From Paenibacillus sinopodophylli (lineage in GTDB: Bacteria; Bacillota; Bacilli; Paenibacillales; Paenibacillaceae): a stretch of 64,000 nt of DNA. This document shows, piece after piece, positions 8,699 through 16,102 of the stretch (position 1 is the first letter of the stretch; each line of letters begins with the position of its first letter). Location of the stretch: the NCBI RefSeq assembly GCF_005930355.1, contig NZ_VDBO01000001.1, positions 310,001-374,000 on the forward strand, given 5' to 3'. The notes under the pieces were generated by a model. It was not told the origin of the DNA, did not search any database, and saw only the letters and a list, made by a program, of their open reading frames with translations. The position numbers and the translations under genes were made by a program.

Positions 8699-9297
8699 AT
8701 TGCAACGATGCGCAAGACAAATTCGGCGAGTATTGGGATTTATCTGAGCATGATGAGACACGAATAGCAATAGACGCTCATATGCAGCAGTGTAAATCTT
8801 GTACGGAGCAGTTTAGGCTATGGGAAGAGAGCGAGGAGATGATTCGTATTCTATCGGAGGACGAGGAAATACTCGGACCGATCGAACACGTGAATCGTAA
8901 TGTCATGGATCGCATCTATGCGGAAGAATCGTGGCTCATGCCTGTTCCAGCCAAGAGCTACAACTTCTCCAAATCATTTCGCCGCAATATTGCGTTGGTC
9001 ATTGCAGCCTGTATGGCAATGTTTGCATGTGCATTTTTTGTTTTCGTTTTTGACAACCCAGGTGGCGCTTCTCAAGCGGAGATTGCGGAACTAAGCGGCT
9101 TGATGGATACGGTGAATGCCTCAGGAGACAGTATTGTAACCGCTGGCTTTTATGCTGAAGTACCTGTAGCGAGCATAAGTGACCCATTCGTATTAAAGGT
9201 TATGCCTGCATTCCCTCAATATTATGTCGCGCTAGCCCTGCTCGGCTTGATTATGACTTTATTGATTTTGAATTGGTTATCACGGACTCGAAACTAG
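8695..9297 (+). CDS. membrane-bound anti-sigma factor with zinc-binding domain
   Basis: 200-residue partner of the preceding sigma factor. The N-terminal cytoplasmic domain carries the ZAS-type zinc motif H-x3-C-x2-C (His29, Cys33, Cys36 in HMQQCKSC). A transmembrane segment follows at about 100-120 (rich in Ala, Ile, Val, Cys), then an outside segment of about 55 residues, and a second hydrophobic helix at about 175-193. The four-base overlap with the sigma gene supports translational coupling so the two are made in matched amounts. It would hold the sigma factor at the membrane until proteolysis or a signal releases it. Confidence 0.85.
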   Translation: MNCNDAQDKFGEYWDLSEHDETRIAIDAHMQQCKSCTEQFRLWEESEEMIRILSEDEEILGPIEHVNRNVMDRIYAEESWLMPVPAKSYNFSKSFRRNIALVIAACMAMFACAFFVFVFDNPGGASQAEIAELSGLMDTVNASGDSIVTAGFYAEVPVASISDPFVLKVMPAFPQYYVALALLGLIMTLLILNWLSRTRN

Positions 9298-9312
9298 CGC
9301 TGACTTGCTTTC

Positions 9313-9334
9313 AGCTCCTAAGGGAGCTTTTTCT
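9313..9334 (+). terminator. intrinsic terminator after sigma/anti-sigma operon
   Basis: AGCTCC (9313-9318), loop TAAG, GGAGCT (9323-9328), then a run of T. Compact, canonical, 15 bp after the anti-sigma stop. Confidence 0.85.
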
Positions 9335-9373
9335 TGTATCTATTTTTATTGTTTCGAAGGGACTGAATGATGT

Positions 9374-9952
9374 TTGTTAATCGGATTGGTTCGTCATGGC
9401 AAAACGAGTTGGAATGAAGAAGGTAGAATACAAGGCCAAACCGATATTCCTCTGAATGAAGTTGGCGTTTCACAGGCGAAAGCTTTAGCTAGTCGATTAA
9501 GTGGAGAGGCTCGCATATGGGATGCTGTTATTTCGAGTGATCTGCAGAGAGCACGAGCCACTGCACAGATTATTGCTGAGAAGCTTGGCCTACCATTACT
9601 TGATAGTGATCCCCGTCTGAGAGAACGTTTTTTCGGTGAAGCAGAAGGTACGAAGGAGCAGGAGCGTCATGAACGATGGGGCGTTAACTGGCGGGATGCA
9701 GCGAATGGTGTTGAATCCAATGAGGACGTTAGAGCTCGTGGTTTAAGTGCAATAGCTGAGTGGACTGAAGCGTTTCCTGATCGGAACCTGCTATTGGTCT
9801 CGCACGGCAGTTTCCTGGCGCAATTACTGGCTGAAGTTTGTTCAGATCTGGAGGATCAATATATATCTAACCTATCTTATTCGATCTTGGAGCGTAGAGC
9901 TGACAGCTGGCATCCACAGCTCTATAATTGTACGATTCATCTGAATGAATAG
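9374..9952 (+). CDS. histidine phosphatase family protein (phosphoglycerate mutase-like)
   Basis: 192-residue member of the histidine phosphatase branch. The catalytic motif is LVRHGKTSWN near the N terminus, the second His is in LLLVSHGSF, and the proton donor region is LRERFFGEAEG. The start is TTG 9374 (TTG TTA ATC GGA) with GAAGGGA about 11 bases upstream; the nearby ATG 9367 is out of frame. Family members dephosphorylate sugar phosphates, alpha-ribazole phosphate or phosphoglycerate; nothing nearby points to one substrate. It stands as a single gene between terminators. Confidence 0.85.
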   Translation: MLIGLVRHGKTSWNEEGRIQGQTDIPLNEVGVSQAKALASRLSGEARIWDAVISSDLQRARATAQIIAEKLGLPLLDSDPRLRERFFGEAEGTKEQERHERWGVNWRDAANGVESNEDVRARGLSAIAEWTEAFPDRNLLLVSHGSFLAQLLAEVCSDLEDQYISNLSYSILERRADSWHPQLYNCTIHLNE

Positions 9953-9967
9953 CTTTACTTGAATTAT

Positions 9968-9997
9968 AGAACGTATATAAGTTTGCTCATACGTTCT
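9968..9997 (+). terminator. hairpin downstream of phosphatase gene
   Basis: AGAACGTAT (9968-9976) and ATACGTTCT (9989-9997) are perfectly complementary. No T-run follows, so it may be an RNA 3' end structure or an operator. Confidence 0.4.
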
Positions 9998-10063
9998 CTA
10001 TATGTTTCGCAGAAACGATGGCGTCCTTAATAAGGACGTCGTCAGGCATTTTATCTTAAAAGA

Positions 10064-10101
10064 GCATTTTCCTTGATCGAAATAGGAGAATGCTTTTTTT
10101 T
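10064..10101 (+). terminator. intrinsic terminator
   Basis: GCATTTTCC (10064-10072) pairs with GGAGAATGC (10085-10093; one G-T pair), followed by at least eight T. Ends transcription before the next gene. Confidence 0.8.
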
Positions 10102-10243
10102 GTGCAAACTATTACGAAAGTAGGTTATAAAACAAACTTTTTTTTCCCATAATGTATGTAACAGACGCTGAAACCACACACAATACGCTTACGATTCGGA
10201 ACACGAGCCTCATAGTGAAGGTTCCTGCAGAAAGGTGAGAGCC

Positions 10244-11419
10244 ATGAATTTATCGGATATGCTAGGTTATGCCGACATAAAGCAGCTTAGCAGCATAGCT
10301 GACGTTTATCGATGCGAGTGCAACGGCCATTCAAAAAACGATTTGATTCAGTCTATTCTCTCTACCGTAAGTCGAAATGATGTCTTTGAAGCGCAAATAA
10401 GCAGCATGCAGCTGGAGGATTTAAGATTTTTGAACTCTTTGCTGTTCGAAGCGCGAAATTCGTTCAGTTTGGAAGACTTGCTCGCACGCGTGCAGCAGAG
10501 CCGATTCGGAGAGGAGACTGTAATTCCAAAGCCAGATCCGAAAGCAACAGAAAAGCGATCGAGGAAAAAGAAAATAGAGGAAGCAAAGCCGCTAAGCCCG
10601 CGCGAAATGATTGTAAAATTTAAGCAGCAGGGCTGGCTGTTCAACGGCTTCAGCGGACCAAGCAGATATTTGTTCCAAGTGCCCAATGATCTAAAAGCAA
10701 GATTCCGAGACACGCTGGCGAGGAGATTTGCAGCAGACCTGCATTATTCGGAAGAACCTTCCGTTTACCGTGATGAGCAAATGCTCGTTCAAGACGATAT
10801 TACACATTTGCTTCATTATATGTACCATAACGAGGTCCAGTTGACCGCTGACGGTTCCATGTACAAACGGTTCACCCTGCAAATGCTGGATAAGTTCGGC
10901 GTTCAGGAGGAACTACCGTCCAAGGGCGCATGGCGATTCGGCTATGGCAGGCATTTCAATCATTATCCGAACCGATTCTCGTTTCTGTACGATTACTGCT
11001 ATTTCGCAAACTATATAAAAGAGGACCAAACACAGCTCATTGTTACGGGGCTCGGCGAGGAACGAATGCGAAGCAAGCCGCTTGGCGAGGCCGAACAAAT
11101 CTACCGCTTCTGGCTGAAGCTGTACAAGGGACCGATTACACATCTATTGTCTTTAGTTCATTGGATCAATGCACTAACCGTAGAATGGGTTACGGTAGAT
11201 TCGCTCAGGAAGGTGCTTGTACCGTATATCAAGCCCTACTTCTATGATGATGCGAATACGATTCTAGAACAGCGAATTCTTGCTATGATGGTTCATCTTG
11301 GTTTACTTAGACTCGGAGAGCATCAGGTAAACGGAGCAGTTGTCCGGATGACTAAAGCAGGCCGCTCGATCGTATCCGGTTTAGGATTAGAAGAATTGGA
11401 GTCGGTAAGGCTGCACTGA
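10244..11419 (+). CDS. unrecognised 391-residue protein, possibly XPB/Ssl2-helicase-N-like
   Basis: Function unknown. ATG 10244 is preferred because AAAGGTGA ends six bases before it; GTG 10235 would overlap that site. N-terminal helical region (residues 1-95), a lysine-rich linker around 100-125 (RSRKKK), then a long helical or winged-helix region. The segment LTADGSMYKRFTLQML and the C-terminal GLLRLGEHQVNGAVVRMTKAG resemble the helicase-associated N-terminal domain of XPB/Ssl2-like proteins, which also occurs without a helicase; this is a weak by-eye match. No Walker or other catalytic motif. Monocistronic, between a terminator and the carbonic-anhydrase-like gene. Confidence 0.5.
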   Translation: MNLSDMLGYADIKQLSSIADVYRCECNGHSKNDLIQSILSTVSRNDVFEAQISSMQLEDLRFLNSLLFEARNSFSLEDLLARVQQSRFGEETVIPKPDPKATEKRSRKKKIEEAKPLSPREMIVKFKQQGWLFNGFSGPSRYLFQVPNDLKARFRDTLARRFAADLHYSEEPSVYRDEQMLVQDDITHLLHYMYHNEVQLTADGSMYKRFTLQMLDKFGVQEELPSKGAWRFGYGRHFNHYPNRFSFLYDYCYFANYIKEDQTQLIVTGLGEERMRSKPLGEAEQIYRFWLKLYKGPITHLLSLVHWINALTVEWVTVDSLRKVLVPYIKPYFYDDANTILEQRILAMMVHLGLLRLGEHQVNGAVVRMTKAGRSIVSGLGLEELESVRLH

Positions 11420-11519
11420 CTTGGAGGCAGGCTCTTGGAGTATCGTTGCATATAAGCTAGAGTAATAGTTAGAACTACCAAGACTAGCTTATTGAAACTT
11501 ACAAAGGGAGTGAAGACAG

Positions 11520-12026
11520 ATGTTGATTCCATACAAAGGCATTCAGCCAACTATTCATCAAGACGTATACATAGCAGATGGTGTGAAAATAATCGGTGAC
11601 GTGGCAATCGGATACAATAGCACGGTTTGGTTCAATGCGGTTCTGCGCGGAGACTTGGCACCGATCCGCATTGGTCACAGCTGTAACATTCAAGACGGGG
11701 TTGTCGGTCATGTGAATGTGAACCAACCTTTGCTACTCGCAGATGAAGTTTCTATTGGACATGCAGCTATTATACACGGCTGTACCGTAGGCAAAGGCAC
11801 ATTAATTGGAATGGGGGCAATCGTACTTAACGGCGCAGACATTGGTGAATATGCTTTAATAGGAGCCGGTTCGATTGTTACAGAGAACAAAAAAATACCA
11901 TCCTATACTCTATCTATCGGTTCACCAGCCAAAGTCGTAAGAGAATTGACAGATGACGATTTGCTGCGCATGCGAAAGACGATGGAGAGCTATGTGACAA
12001 AGGGAGTAGAATATAGGATCTCTTAA
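11520..12026 (+). CDS. gamma-carbonic-anhydrase-like hexapeptide-repeat protein
   Basis: 168 residues, almost all left-handed beta-helix made of hexapeptide turns (IGDVAIGYNS, RIGHSCNIQDG, IGHAAIIHGC, IGMGAIVLNGAD, IGAGSIV). His residues in the positions that bind zinc in gamma-class carbonic anhydrases are present (RIGHS, GHVN and GHAAIIHG). Closest in layout to the YrdA/PaaY/CaiE group; some members have carbonic anhydrase or thioesterase activity and many are uncharacterised. ATG 11520 follows AAGGGAGTG. A short IDEAL-domain gene follows 22 bp later, probably in the same transcript. Confidence 0.85.
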   Translation: MLIPYKGIQPTIHQDVYIADGVKIIGDVAIGYNSTVWFNAVLRGDLAPIRIGHSCNIQDGVVGHVNVNQPLLLADEVSIGHAAIIHGCTVGKGTLIGMGAIVLNGADIGEYALIGAGSIVTENKKIPSYTLSIGSPAKVVRELTDDDLLRMRKTMESYVTKGVEYRIS

Positions 12027-12048
12027 CGCCGGTGTGGAGGTGTATCCT

Positions 12049-12231
12049 ATGGACAAAATGAAAGTAACGTATGAAGCTATGCTCGGTTTGGCTGCGGAAT
12101 TTGTATTGGATGACGCAGTATTGAAGTTTCAAACCAATCAAATTTATACGGCAATTGACAAAGCGCTTGCAGCAGGTGACGAGGATACGTTCTACCGCCT
12201 TGCTAAACAGCTCCATGCATTAAAAAAATAG
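12049..12231 (+). CDS. small IDEAL-domain protein
   Basis: 60-residue protein consisting of little more than one IDEAL domain: acidic helix with EFVLDDAVLKF, then IYTAIDKALAAGD and FYRLAKQLH. In Bacillus this motif closes YpiB, which lies just upstream of ypiF-qcrA; here the larger N-terminal domain of YpiB is missing but the position before ypiF is kept. ATG 12049 has GGAGG (12036-12040) with 8-base spacing. The molecular role of IDEAL domains is unclear; they occur at the ends of several regulatory or adaptor proteins such as ComK-regulating and translation-linked factors. Confidence 0.75.
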   Translation: MDKMKVTYEAMLGLAAEFVLDDAVLKFQTNQIYTAIDKALAAGDEDTFYRLAKQLHALKK

Positions 12232-12273
12232 TGTATTGCCCACACGCTCAAGCAGCAATGAGGCAGTGCGAGA

Positions 12274-12332
12274 AGCTTTCCATCTTGCCGCGGCGAATTC
12301 GTTCGCCGTGGCAAGATGGGGAGCTTTTTTCT
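12274..12332 (+). terminator. very long intrinsic terminator
   Basis: AGCT, then CCATCTTGCC-G-CGGCGAA at about 12280-12297 pairs with TTCGCCG-T-GGCAAGATGG at about 12302-12319, closed by AGCT (12322-12325) and six T. Unusually stable; it separates the carbonic-anhydrase-like operon from the ypiF-qcr region. Confidence 0.85.
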
Positions 12333-12334
12333 AA

Positions 12335-12420
12335 ATATAGGAAAGCATATGATTTCGCCATTCTTTCTCTATAATTCTCGGAATGAAGCGCGATGTGCCG
12401 CACTGGACGGCAGCAGCCAC
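12335..12420. repeat. dispersed intergenic repeat, copy 1 (A and B modules)
   Basis: Module A is an imperfect inverted repeat, ATATAGGAAAG (12335-12345) and CTTTCTCTATA (12363-12373). Module B (12374-12420, starting ATTCTCGGAATGAAGCGCG) is clearly similar to 38321-38367. The same two modules occur at 38.3 kb, so this is a dispersed non-coding element of the genome. Confidence 0.7.
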
Positions 12421-12422
12421 GT

Positions 12423-12470
12423 CACCTTCAAAGCTTCTTCAGCGACTTAAAGGAAGCCGAAGGTGTTTTT
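12423..12470 (+). terminator. hairpin with T-run upstream of ypiF
   Basis: CACCTTC (12423-12429) pairs with GAAGGTG (12459-12465); an inner TTC/GAA pair can extend it; TTTTTG follows. It could be a second terminator, the end of a small RNA starting in the repeat, or an attenuator for ypiF. Confidence 0.5.
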
Positions 12471-12567
12471 GATTGGTATTTTTTAATTGGCAAGCAGGAA
12501 GATTGGGTTTAACATAGGAAGAGAGGTTTCATGGATTGTCAAATGGGTTAGGAGTGAACCGAGACAG

Positions 12568-12999
12568 ATGAAGTTTAGTGAGATTGAGGAAGCTCAGTGG
12601 GAAGAGCTTAGTCCATACTTGGATACGTGCTTGCTGCCAATCACGGGAATGACGTCGGCTGTTAAGCCATATGAAGCGACAGAGTGGCTGGAGCGACTAA
12701 GAGATGTCATGGATTTAATTGAAATACCGTTTAAAGGTAGAGTGGTTACTTACCCTGCTTGGCATTATTATTCTGATATTGCCCAGCTTGAAGCAGATTT
12801 GTACAAATGGTGCTCCTCGGCGAGAAGCATGGGGTTCCGTTACGTGGTTATTGCAACTGCAGACAAAGAACTGAATATTGAATGCTCAGCAGTTGATTTG
12901 TGCTTTAAACCAACGCAAGCAGGTGATATTCCATCTAAAAATGATGTTTCGGATGCAATTCGTGCGCTTTGGAGTGGACAAACTGCAACGATTTCTTGA
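12568..12999 (+). CDS. ypiF: YpiF family protein (DUF2487)
   Basis: 143-residue protein recognised from sequence and place: MKFSEIEEAQWEEL, then PYLDTCLLPI and a conserved TYPAWHYY motif, lying directly upstream of qcrA as in Bacillus. The chosen ATG 12568 gives the usual family N terminus; TAGGAGTGA lies 11-13 bases upstream. Function is unknown; co-location with the cytochrome bc complex suggests a link to respiration or to its expression. A separate strong promoter lies between this gene and qcrA, so co-transcription is not required. Confidence 0.75.
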   Translation: MKFSEIEEAQWEELSPYLDTCLLPITGMTSAVKPYEATEWLERLRDVMDLIEIPFKGRVVTYPAWHYYSDIAQLEADLYKWCSSARSMGFRYVVIATADKELNIECSAVDLCFKPTQAGDIPSKNDVSDAIRALWSGQTATIS

Positions 13000-13121
13000 A
13001 TTTGTCGTATAATAACATCAAAATATGGGGAAAACAAATGGCAGACAAGGTCAAATGTGACAAATTGATAACAAATTATTGAACGGGATTTTGATATGCT
13101 TGCAAATATGAAGCCATATTC

Positions 13122-13150
13122 TTGACGCTCCTAAGCACCTAGGCTATTAT
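13122..13150 (+). promoter_or_regulatory. sigma-A type promoter of qcrABC
   Basis: TTGACG (13122-13127), a spacer of exactly 17 bp, and TATTAT (13145-13150). Close to consensus and about 80 bp upstream of the qcrA start. Confidence 0.75.
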
Positions 13151-13231
13151 AAGTTATGTCCTAGTTCGTCATGTGTTTTTGCCCTGCGGCAAGACGCGAG
13201 ATATGGTTGGCAAAGGGGGTTAGAACAAAAG

Positions 13232-13765
13232 ATGAGTAACCATGAACAACACGAGACCGCGCATCGACCGGTTCAGCGCAAAGAAATGTCCCGGCGTCAA
13301 TTTTTGTCATATACGCTCGGCGGTACGACAGCATTTATGATGGGCGGCGCGGTATTGCCAATGGTTCGTTTCGCAGTGGACCCGCTCTTGGTTAAAAAGG
13401 GTGAGGGCACTTACGTAAAAGTTGTGGAAGAGAGCAAAATTACGAACGAACCGCAAGAATTTAAATTTAAAATTCATCAGATCGACGGTTGGTACGTAAG
13501 CGATCCTGATCTTGCAGCATGGATCTCGAAGGATGCGGAAGGCAAAATATTCGCACTTTCTCCAGTATGTAAGCACTTAGGTTGTACGATCGGCTGGAAC
13601 ACAAAAGGTCAAAACGAGTACGATTGTCCTTGTCATGATGCGCGCTATACGAAAGATGGGAAAAACATTACGGTAGCGCCGAATCCATTGGATGAGTACG
13701 AAGTAAAGCTTGAAGACGGATTTGTTTATTTAGGTCCGGTAATGCCGAACACAAGAACGAGTTAA
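13232..13765 (+). CDS. qcrA: menaquinol:cytochrome c reductase, Rieske iron-sulfur subunit
   Basis: Carries the [2Fe-2S] cluster of the bc complex and passes electrons from menaquinol to the cytochrome c part of QcrC. Both Rieske boxes are present: C113-x-H115-L-G-C118 and C132-P-C134-H135. The N terminus has a twin-arginine-type motif SRRQFL followed by a hydrophobic anchor (about 25-48), consistent with folded export. 177 residues, typical. AAAGGGGG precedes ATG 13232. First gene of qcrABC, 16 bp before qcrB. Confidence 0.95.
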   Translation: MSNHEQHETAHRPVQRKEMSRRQFLSYTLGGTTAFMMGGAVLPMVRFAVDPLLVKKGEGTYVKVVEESKITNEPQEFKFKIHQIDGWYVSDPDLAAWISKDAEGKIFALSPVCKHLGCTIGWNTKGQNEYDCPCHDARYTKDGKNITVAPNPLDEYEVKLEDGFVYLGPVMPNTRTS

Positions 13766-13781
13766 GGAGGGCGTACTGCAG

Positions 13782-14453
13782 ATGTTTAAAAGTGTATACA
13801 ACTGGATTGACGAACGTCTTGACATTACGCCGCTGTGGAGAGATGTAGCAGACCATGAGGTGCCTGAGCACGTCAACCCTGCACACCATTTTTCCGCATT
13901 CGTTTACTGTTTCGGCGGTTTGACGTTTTTTATCACGGTAATTCAAATCTTATCCGGTATGTTCCTTACCATGTACTATGTTCCAGATATCATTAACGCT
14001 TATGCAAGCGTTGACTATTTGCAGCATAAGGTAGCATTCGGTCAGATTGTACGGGGCATGCACCATTTTGGGGCAAGCTTAGTAATTGTAATGATGTTCT
14101 TACATACCCTACGTGTATTTTTTACCGGTTCTTACAAGGCACCGCGCGAAATGAACTGGGTTGTCGGAATGCTGATCTTCTTTATCATGTTAGGCCTAGG
14201 ATTCACAGGTTACCTGCTTCCTTGGGATAACAAAGCTTACTACGCAACAAAAGTTGGTGTCCAAATTGCTGAATCCGTTCCGGTAATCGGACCATATCTC
14301 GCTTCGTTCCTATATGGAGGCGATATCGTAGGCGCGCAAACGCTAACTCGTTTCTTTGCTATCCATGTATTCTTCTTGCCTGGCGCATTGATAGCTATGT
14401 TAGCAGCGCACTTTATTATGATTCGGAAACAAGGTATTTCGGGACCACTTTAA
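13782..14453 (+). CDS. qcrB: menaquinol:cytochrome c reductase, cytochrome b subunit
   Basis: 223-residue cytochrome b6-type subunit with four transmembrane helices and the two pairs of haem-ligating His: GMHHFGASL and FLHTLRVFF in helices II/III region, AIHVFFLPG in the fourth. GYLLPWDNKAYY is the conserved quinol-site PW motif region. Split cytochrome b (b6 plus subunit IV) is the Firmicute arrangement. Located between qcrA and qcrC with AAGGAGGG before ATG 13782. Confidence 0.95.
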   Translation: MFKSVYNWIDERLDITPLWRDVADHEVPEHVNPAHHFSAFVYCFGGLTFFITVIQILSGMFLTMYYVPDIINAYASVDYLQHKVAFGQIVRGMHHFGASLVIVMMFLHTLRVFFTGSYKAPREMNWVVGMLIFFIMLGLGFTGYLLPWDNKAYYATKVGVQIAESVPVIGPYLASFLYGGDIVGAQTLTRFFAIHVFFLPGALIAMLAAHFIMIRKQGISGPL

Positions 14454-14471
14454 GCGAAGGGAGGCTTACTT

Positions 14472-15341
14472 ATGGCGCATGGTCATAATTCGAACGAGAA
14501 GGTTGTCTTTGTAGGCGACTCGCGTGTAAAGAAAAGCAACCACCCGAACATTCCACCAGACTACACATCTTTCCCAGGGAAATCGGAAGCATTTATTCCG
14601 AACTTTCTATTAAAGGAATGGATGGTTGGCTGCGTTGTGTTGGTCGGTTTTCTAGTTTGGGTCATTGCTGAGCCAGCTCCGCTCGGCTATCCAGCAGATC
14701 CAAATAATGCGGCATTCATTCCGATGCCGGACTGGTATTTCTTGTTCTTGTATCAATTTCTGAAATATCCATACGTATCTCAGGATTACATCCTGTTAGG
14801 TACAGTGGGCATTCCAGGCATTATGTTCGGAGCATTGCTGCTCGCGCCGTTCCTAGACACAGGAAAAGAACGCCGCTTCTACCGTCGACCGATTGCTTCA
14901 TCGTTGATGGGTCTGACACTCATTGCTTGCGTTTACTTGACAGTCGTTTCTTGGGATCACTACCAGCACCAGTTGGAAATCAACGGTCAGGTACCAGAGC
15001 ATATTGAACGTGAAGAGAAAGCTCGTGAAGCCGCGGAAGCGGGCCAGGAGCGTCCAAACTACACAAAACCTACAGTTGAAGCAGCACTTGTTGATGCAAA
15101 CGACCCAGCAATGGACATTGCAAAGCAAGCGCAATGCGTAAGCTGTCACGCAGCCGATCTGAAAGGCCAAGGTTCTGTGCCTAGCCTGGTTGGTATTGGA
15201 GACGTATTATCGAAAGAGCAGCTTGTAGAAGTTGTTACTAACGGCCGCAATGGAATGCCAGCATTTGCTGATACATTGTCAGCTGAAGAGATTGATCAGC
15301 TAACCACTTGGTTATCGAAACAAAAAGCGGCAACCGAATAA
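14472..15341 (+). CDS. qcrC: menaquinol:cytochrome c reductase, subunit IV/cytochrome c fusion
   Basis: 289-residue fusion typical of bacilli. Residues 45-165 are the subunit-IV half with three membrane helices and PDWYFLFLYQFLK. Residues 200-289 are a cytochrome c domain with C222-V-S-C225-H226 as haem attachment and GRNGMPAF supplying the Met ligand. A charged linker (about 175-200) joins the two. It ends the qcr operon; a terminator lies just after the stop. Confidence 0.95.
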   Translation: MAHGHNSNEKVVFVGDSRVKKSNHPNIPPDYTSFPGKSEAFIPNFLLKEWMVGCVVLVGFLVWVIAEPAPLGYPADPNNAAFIPMPDWYFLFLYQFLKYPYVSQDYILLGTVGIPGIMFGALLLAPFLDTGKERRFYRRPIASSLMGLTLIACVYLTVVSWDHYQHQLEINGQVPEHIEREEKAREAAEAGQERPNYTKPTVEAALVDANDPAMDIAKQAQCVSCHAADLKGQGSVPSLVGIGDVLSKEQLVEVVTNGRNGMPAFADTLSAEEIDQLTTWLSKQKAATE

Positions 15342-15352
15342 TGCGTTAGCAG

Positions 15353-15386
15353 AAAACCTGATCGTTTCATACGGTCAGGTTTTTCT
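15353..15386 (+). terminator. terminator of qcrABC
   Basis: AAAACCTGA-T-CGT and ACG-G-TCAGGTTTT form a stem (15353-15365 with 15371-15383) followed by T. Directly after qcrC. Confidence 0.8.
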
Positions 15387-15430
15387 TCGAATTTTCACTT
15401 CATTATTGACTGAAGGAGAAGTGGTAGTGC

Positions 15431-16060
15431 ATGCTTTCTTTTTTCTGGAGCCGAGAATTTTTGCTTAGCCGCTCTTTTTTATGGCCACTGTTTTTGGTCA
15501 ACCTGCTCGGGACCATTTATGGATACATATGGTACGAAAGTCAATTGGTCGAAACTTTAAATAATCATCCACTCTGGCAAATCGTATTTGTACCCGACTC
15601 GCCAACTGCAAGTCTCTTCTTCACGTTAGCTCTCCTGTACCTGCTGTTTCCTCCAAAAAGAGAATATGGGATTGCTAAGGTTGGCCGTTATCTGATTGAA
15701 GCTTTGGCTGTGGTATGTTCAGTCAAATATGGAATCTGGGCAGTGTCTATGATCGTTGCCGGCGCTTGGCAGGGTGCCGAGCTGAATTGGCAGCATTATA
15801 TGCTAATGGCCTCTCACCTCGGAATGGCGTTCGAGGTGCTGTTGTATTTTCGATTTATGAAGACAGGTTTATTCTCATTGGCGCTGGCGACAGGCTGGCT
15901 TCTGCTTAATGATACAATTGATTATACGTTTGGTGTTTTTCCTTATCTGGCGGACGAACTGGATGATGACTTGTCTGCTGTACGTGCTTTCACATACGCT
16001 TTATCGGTATTCAGCTTTGCTGCTGCTTTGGTTGCGTGGCGTTTCAGGAAGAAGGCATAA
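15431..16060 (+). CDS. ypjA: YpjA family membrane protein (DUF1405)
   Basis: 209-residue integral membrane protein, about six helices, recognised from order (after qcrC, before ypjB) and from the pattern NLLGTIYGYIWYESQL with Asp/Tyr-rich C-terminal part (LNDTIDYTFGVFP, PYLADELDDD). GAAGGAGAAG precedes ATG 15431. Function unknown. The stop is separated from ypjB only by a strong hairpin. Confidence 0.8.
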   Translation: MLSFFWSREFLLSRSFLWPLFLVNLLGTIYGYIWYESQLVETLNNHPLWQIVFVPDSPTASLFFTLALLYLLFPPKREYGIAKVGRYLIEALAVVCSVKYGIWAVSMIVAGAWQGAELNWQHYMLMASHLGMAFEVLLYFRFMKTGLFSLALATGWLLLNDTIDYTFGVFPYLADELDDDLSAVRAFTYALSVFSFAAALVAWRFRKKA

Positions 16061-16064
16061 GATG

Positions 16065-16102
16065 GGACATCCCCTCATAGAGTGATCTATGGGGGGATGT
16101 CC
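16065..16102 (+). promoter_or_regulatory. 17-bp hairpin with GTGA loop covering the ypjB ribosome site
   Basis: 16065-16081 pairs with 16086-16102 over 17 positions (one G-T pair), leaving the four-base loop GTGA, a GNRA-type tetraloop in RNA. The right arm contains the six G (16091-16096) that would serve as ribosome site, and it ends on the base before the ATG at 16103. There is no T-run, so it is unlikely to be a terminator; translation control or coupling to ypjA is the simplest reading. Confidence 0.75.
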
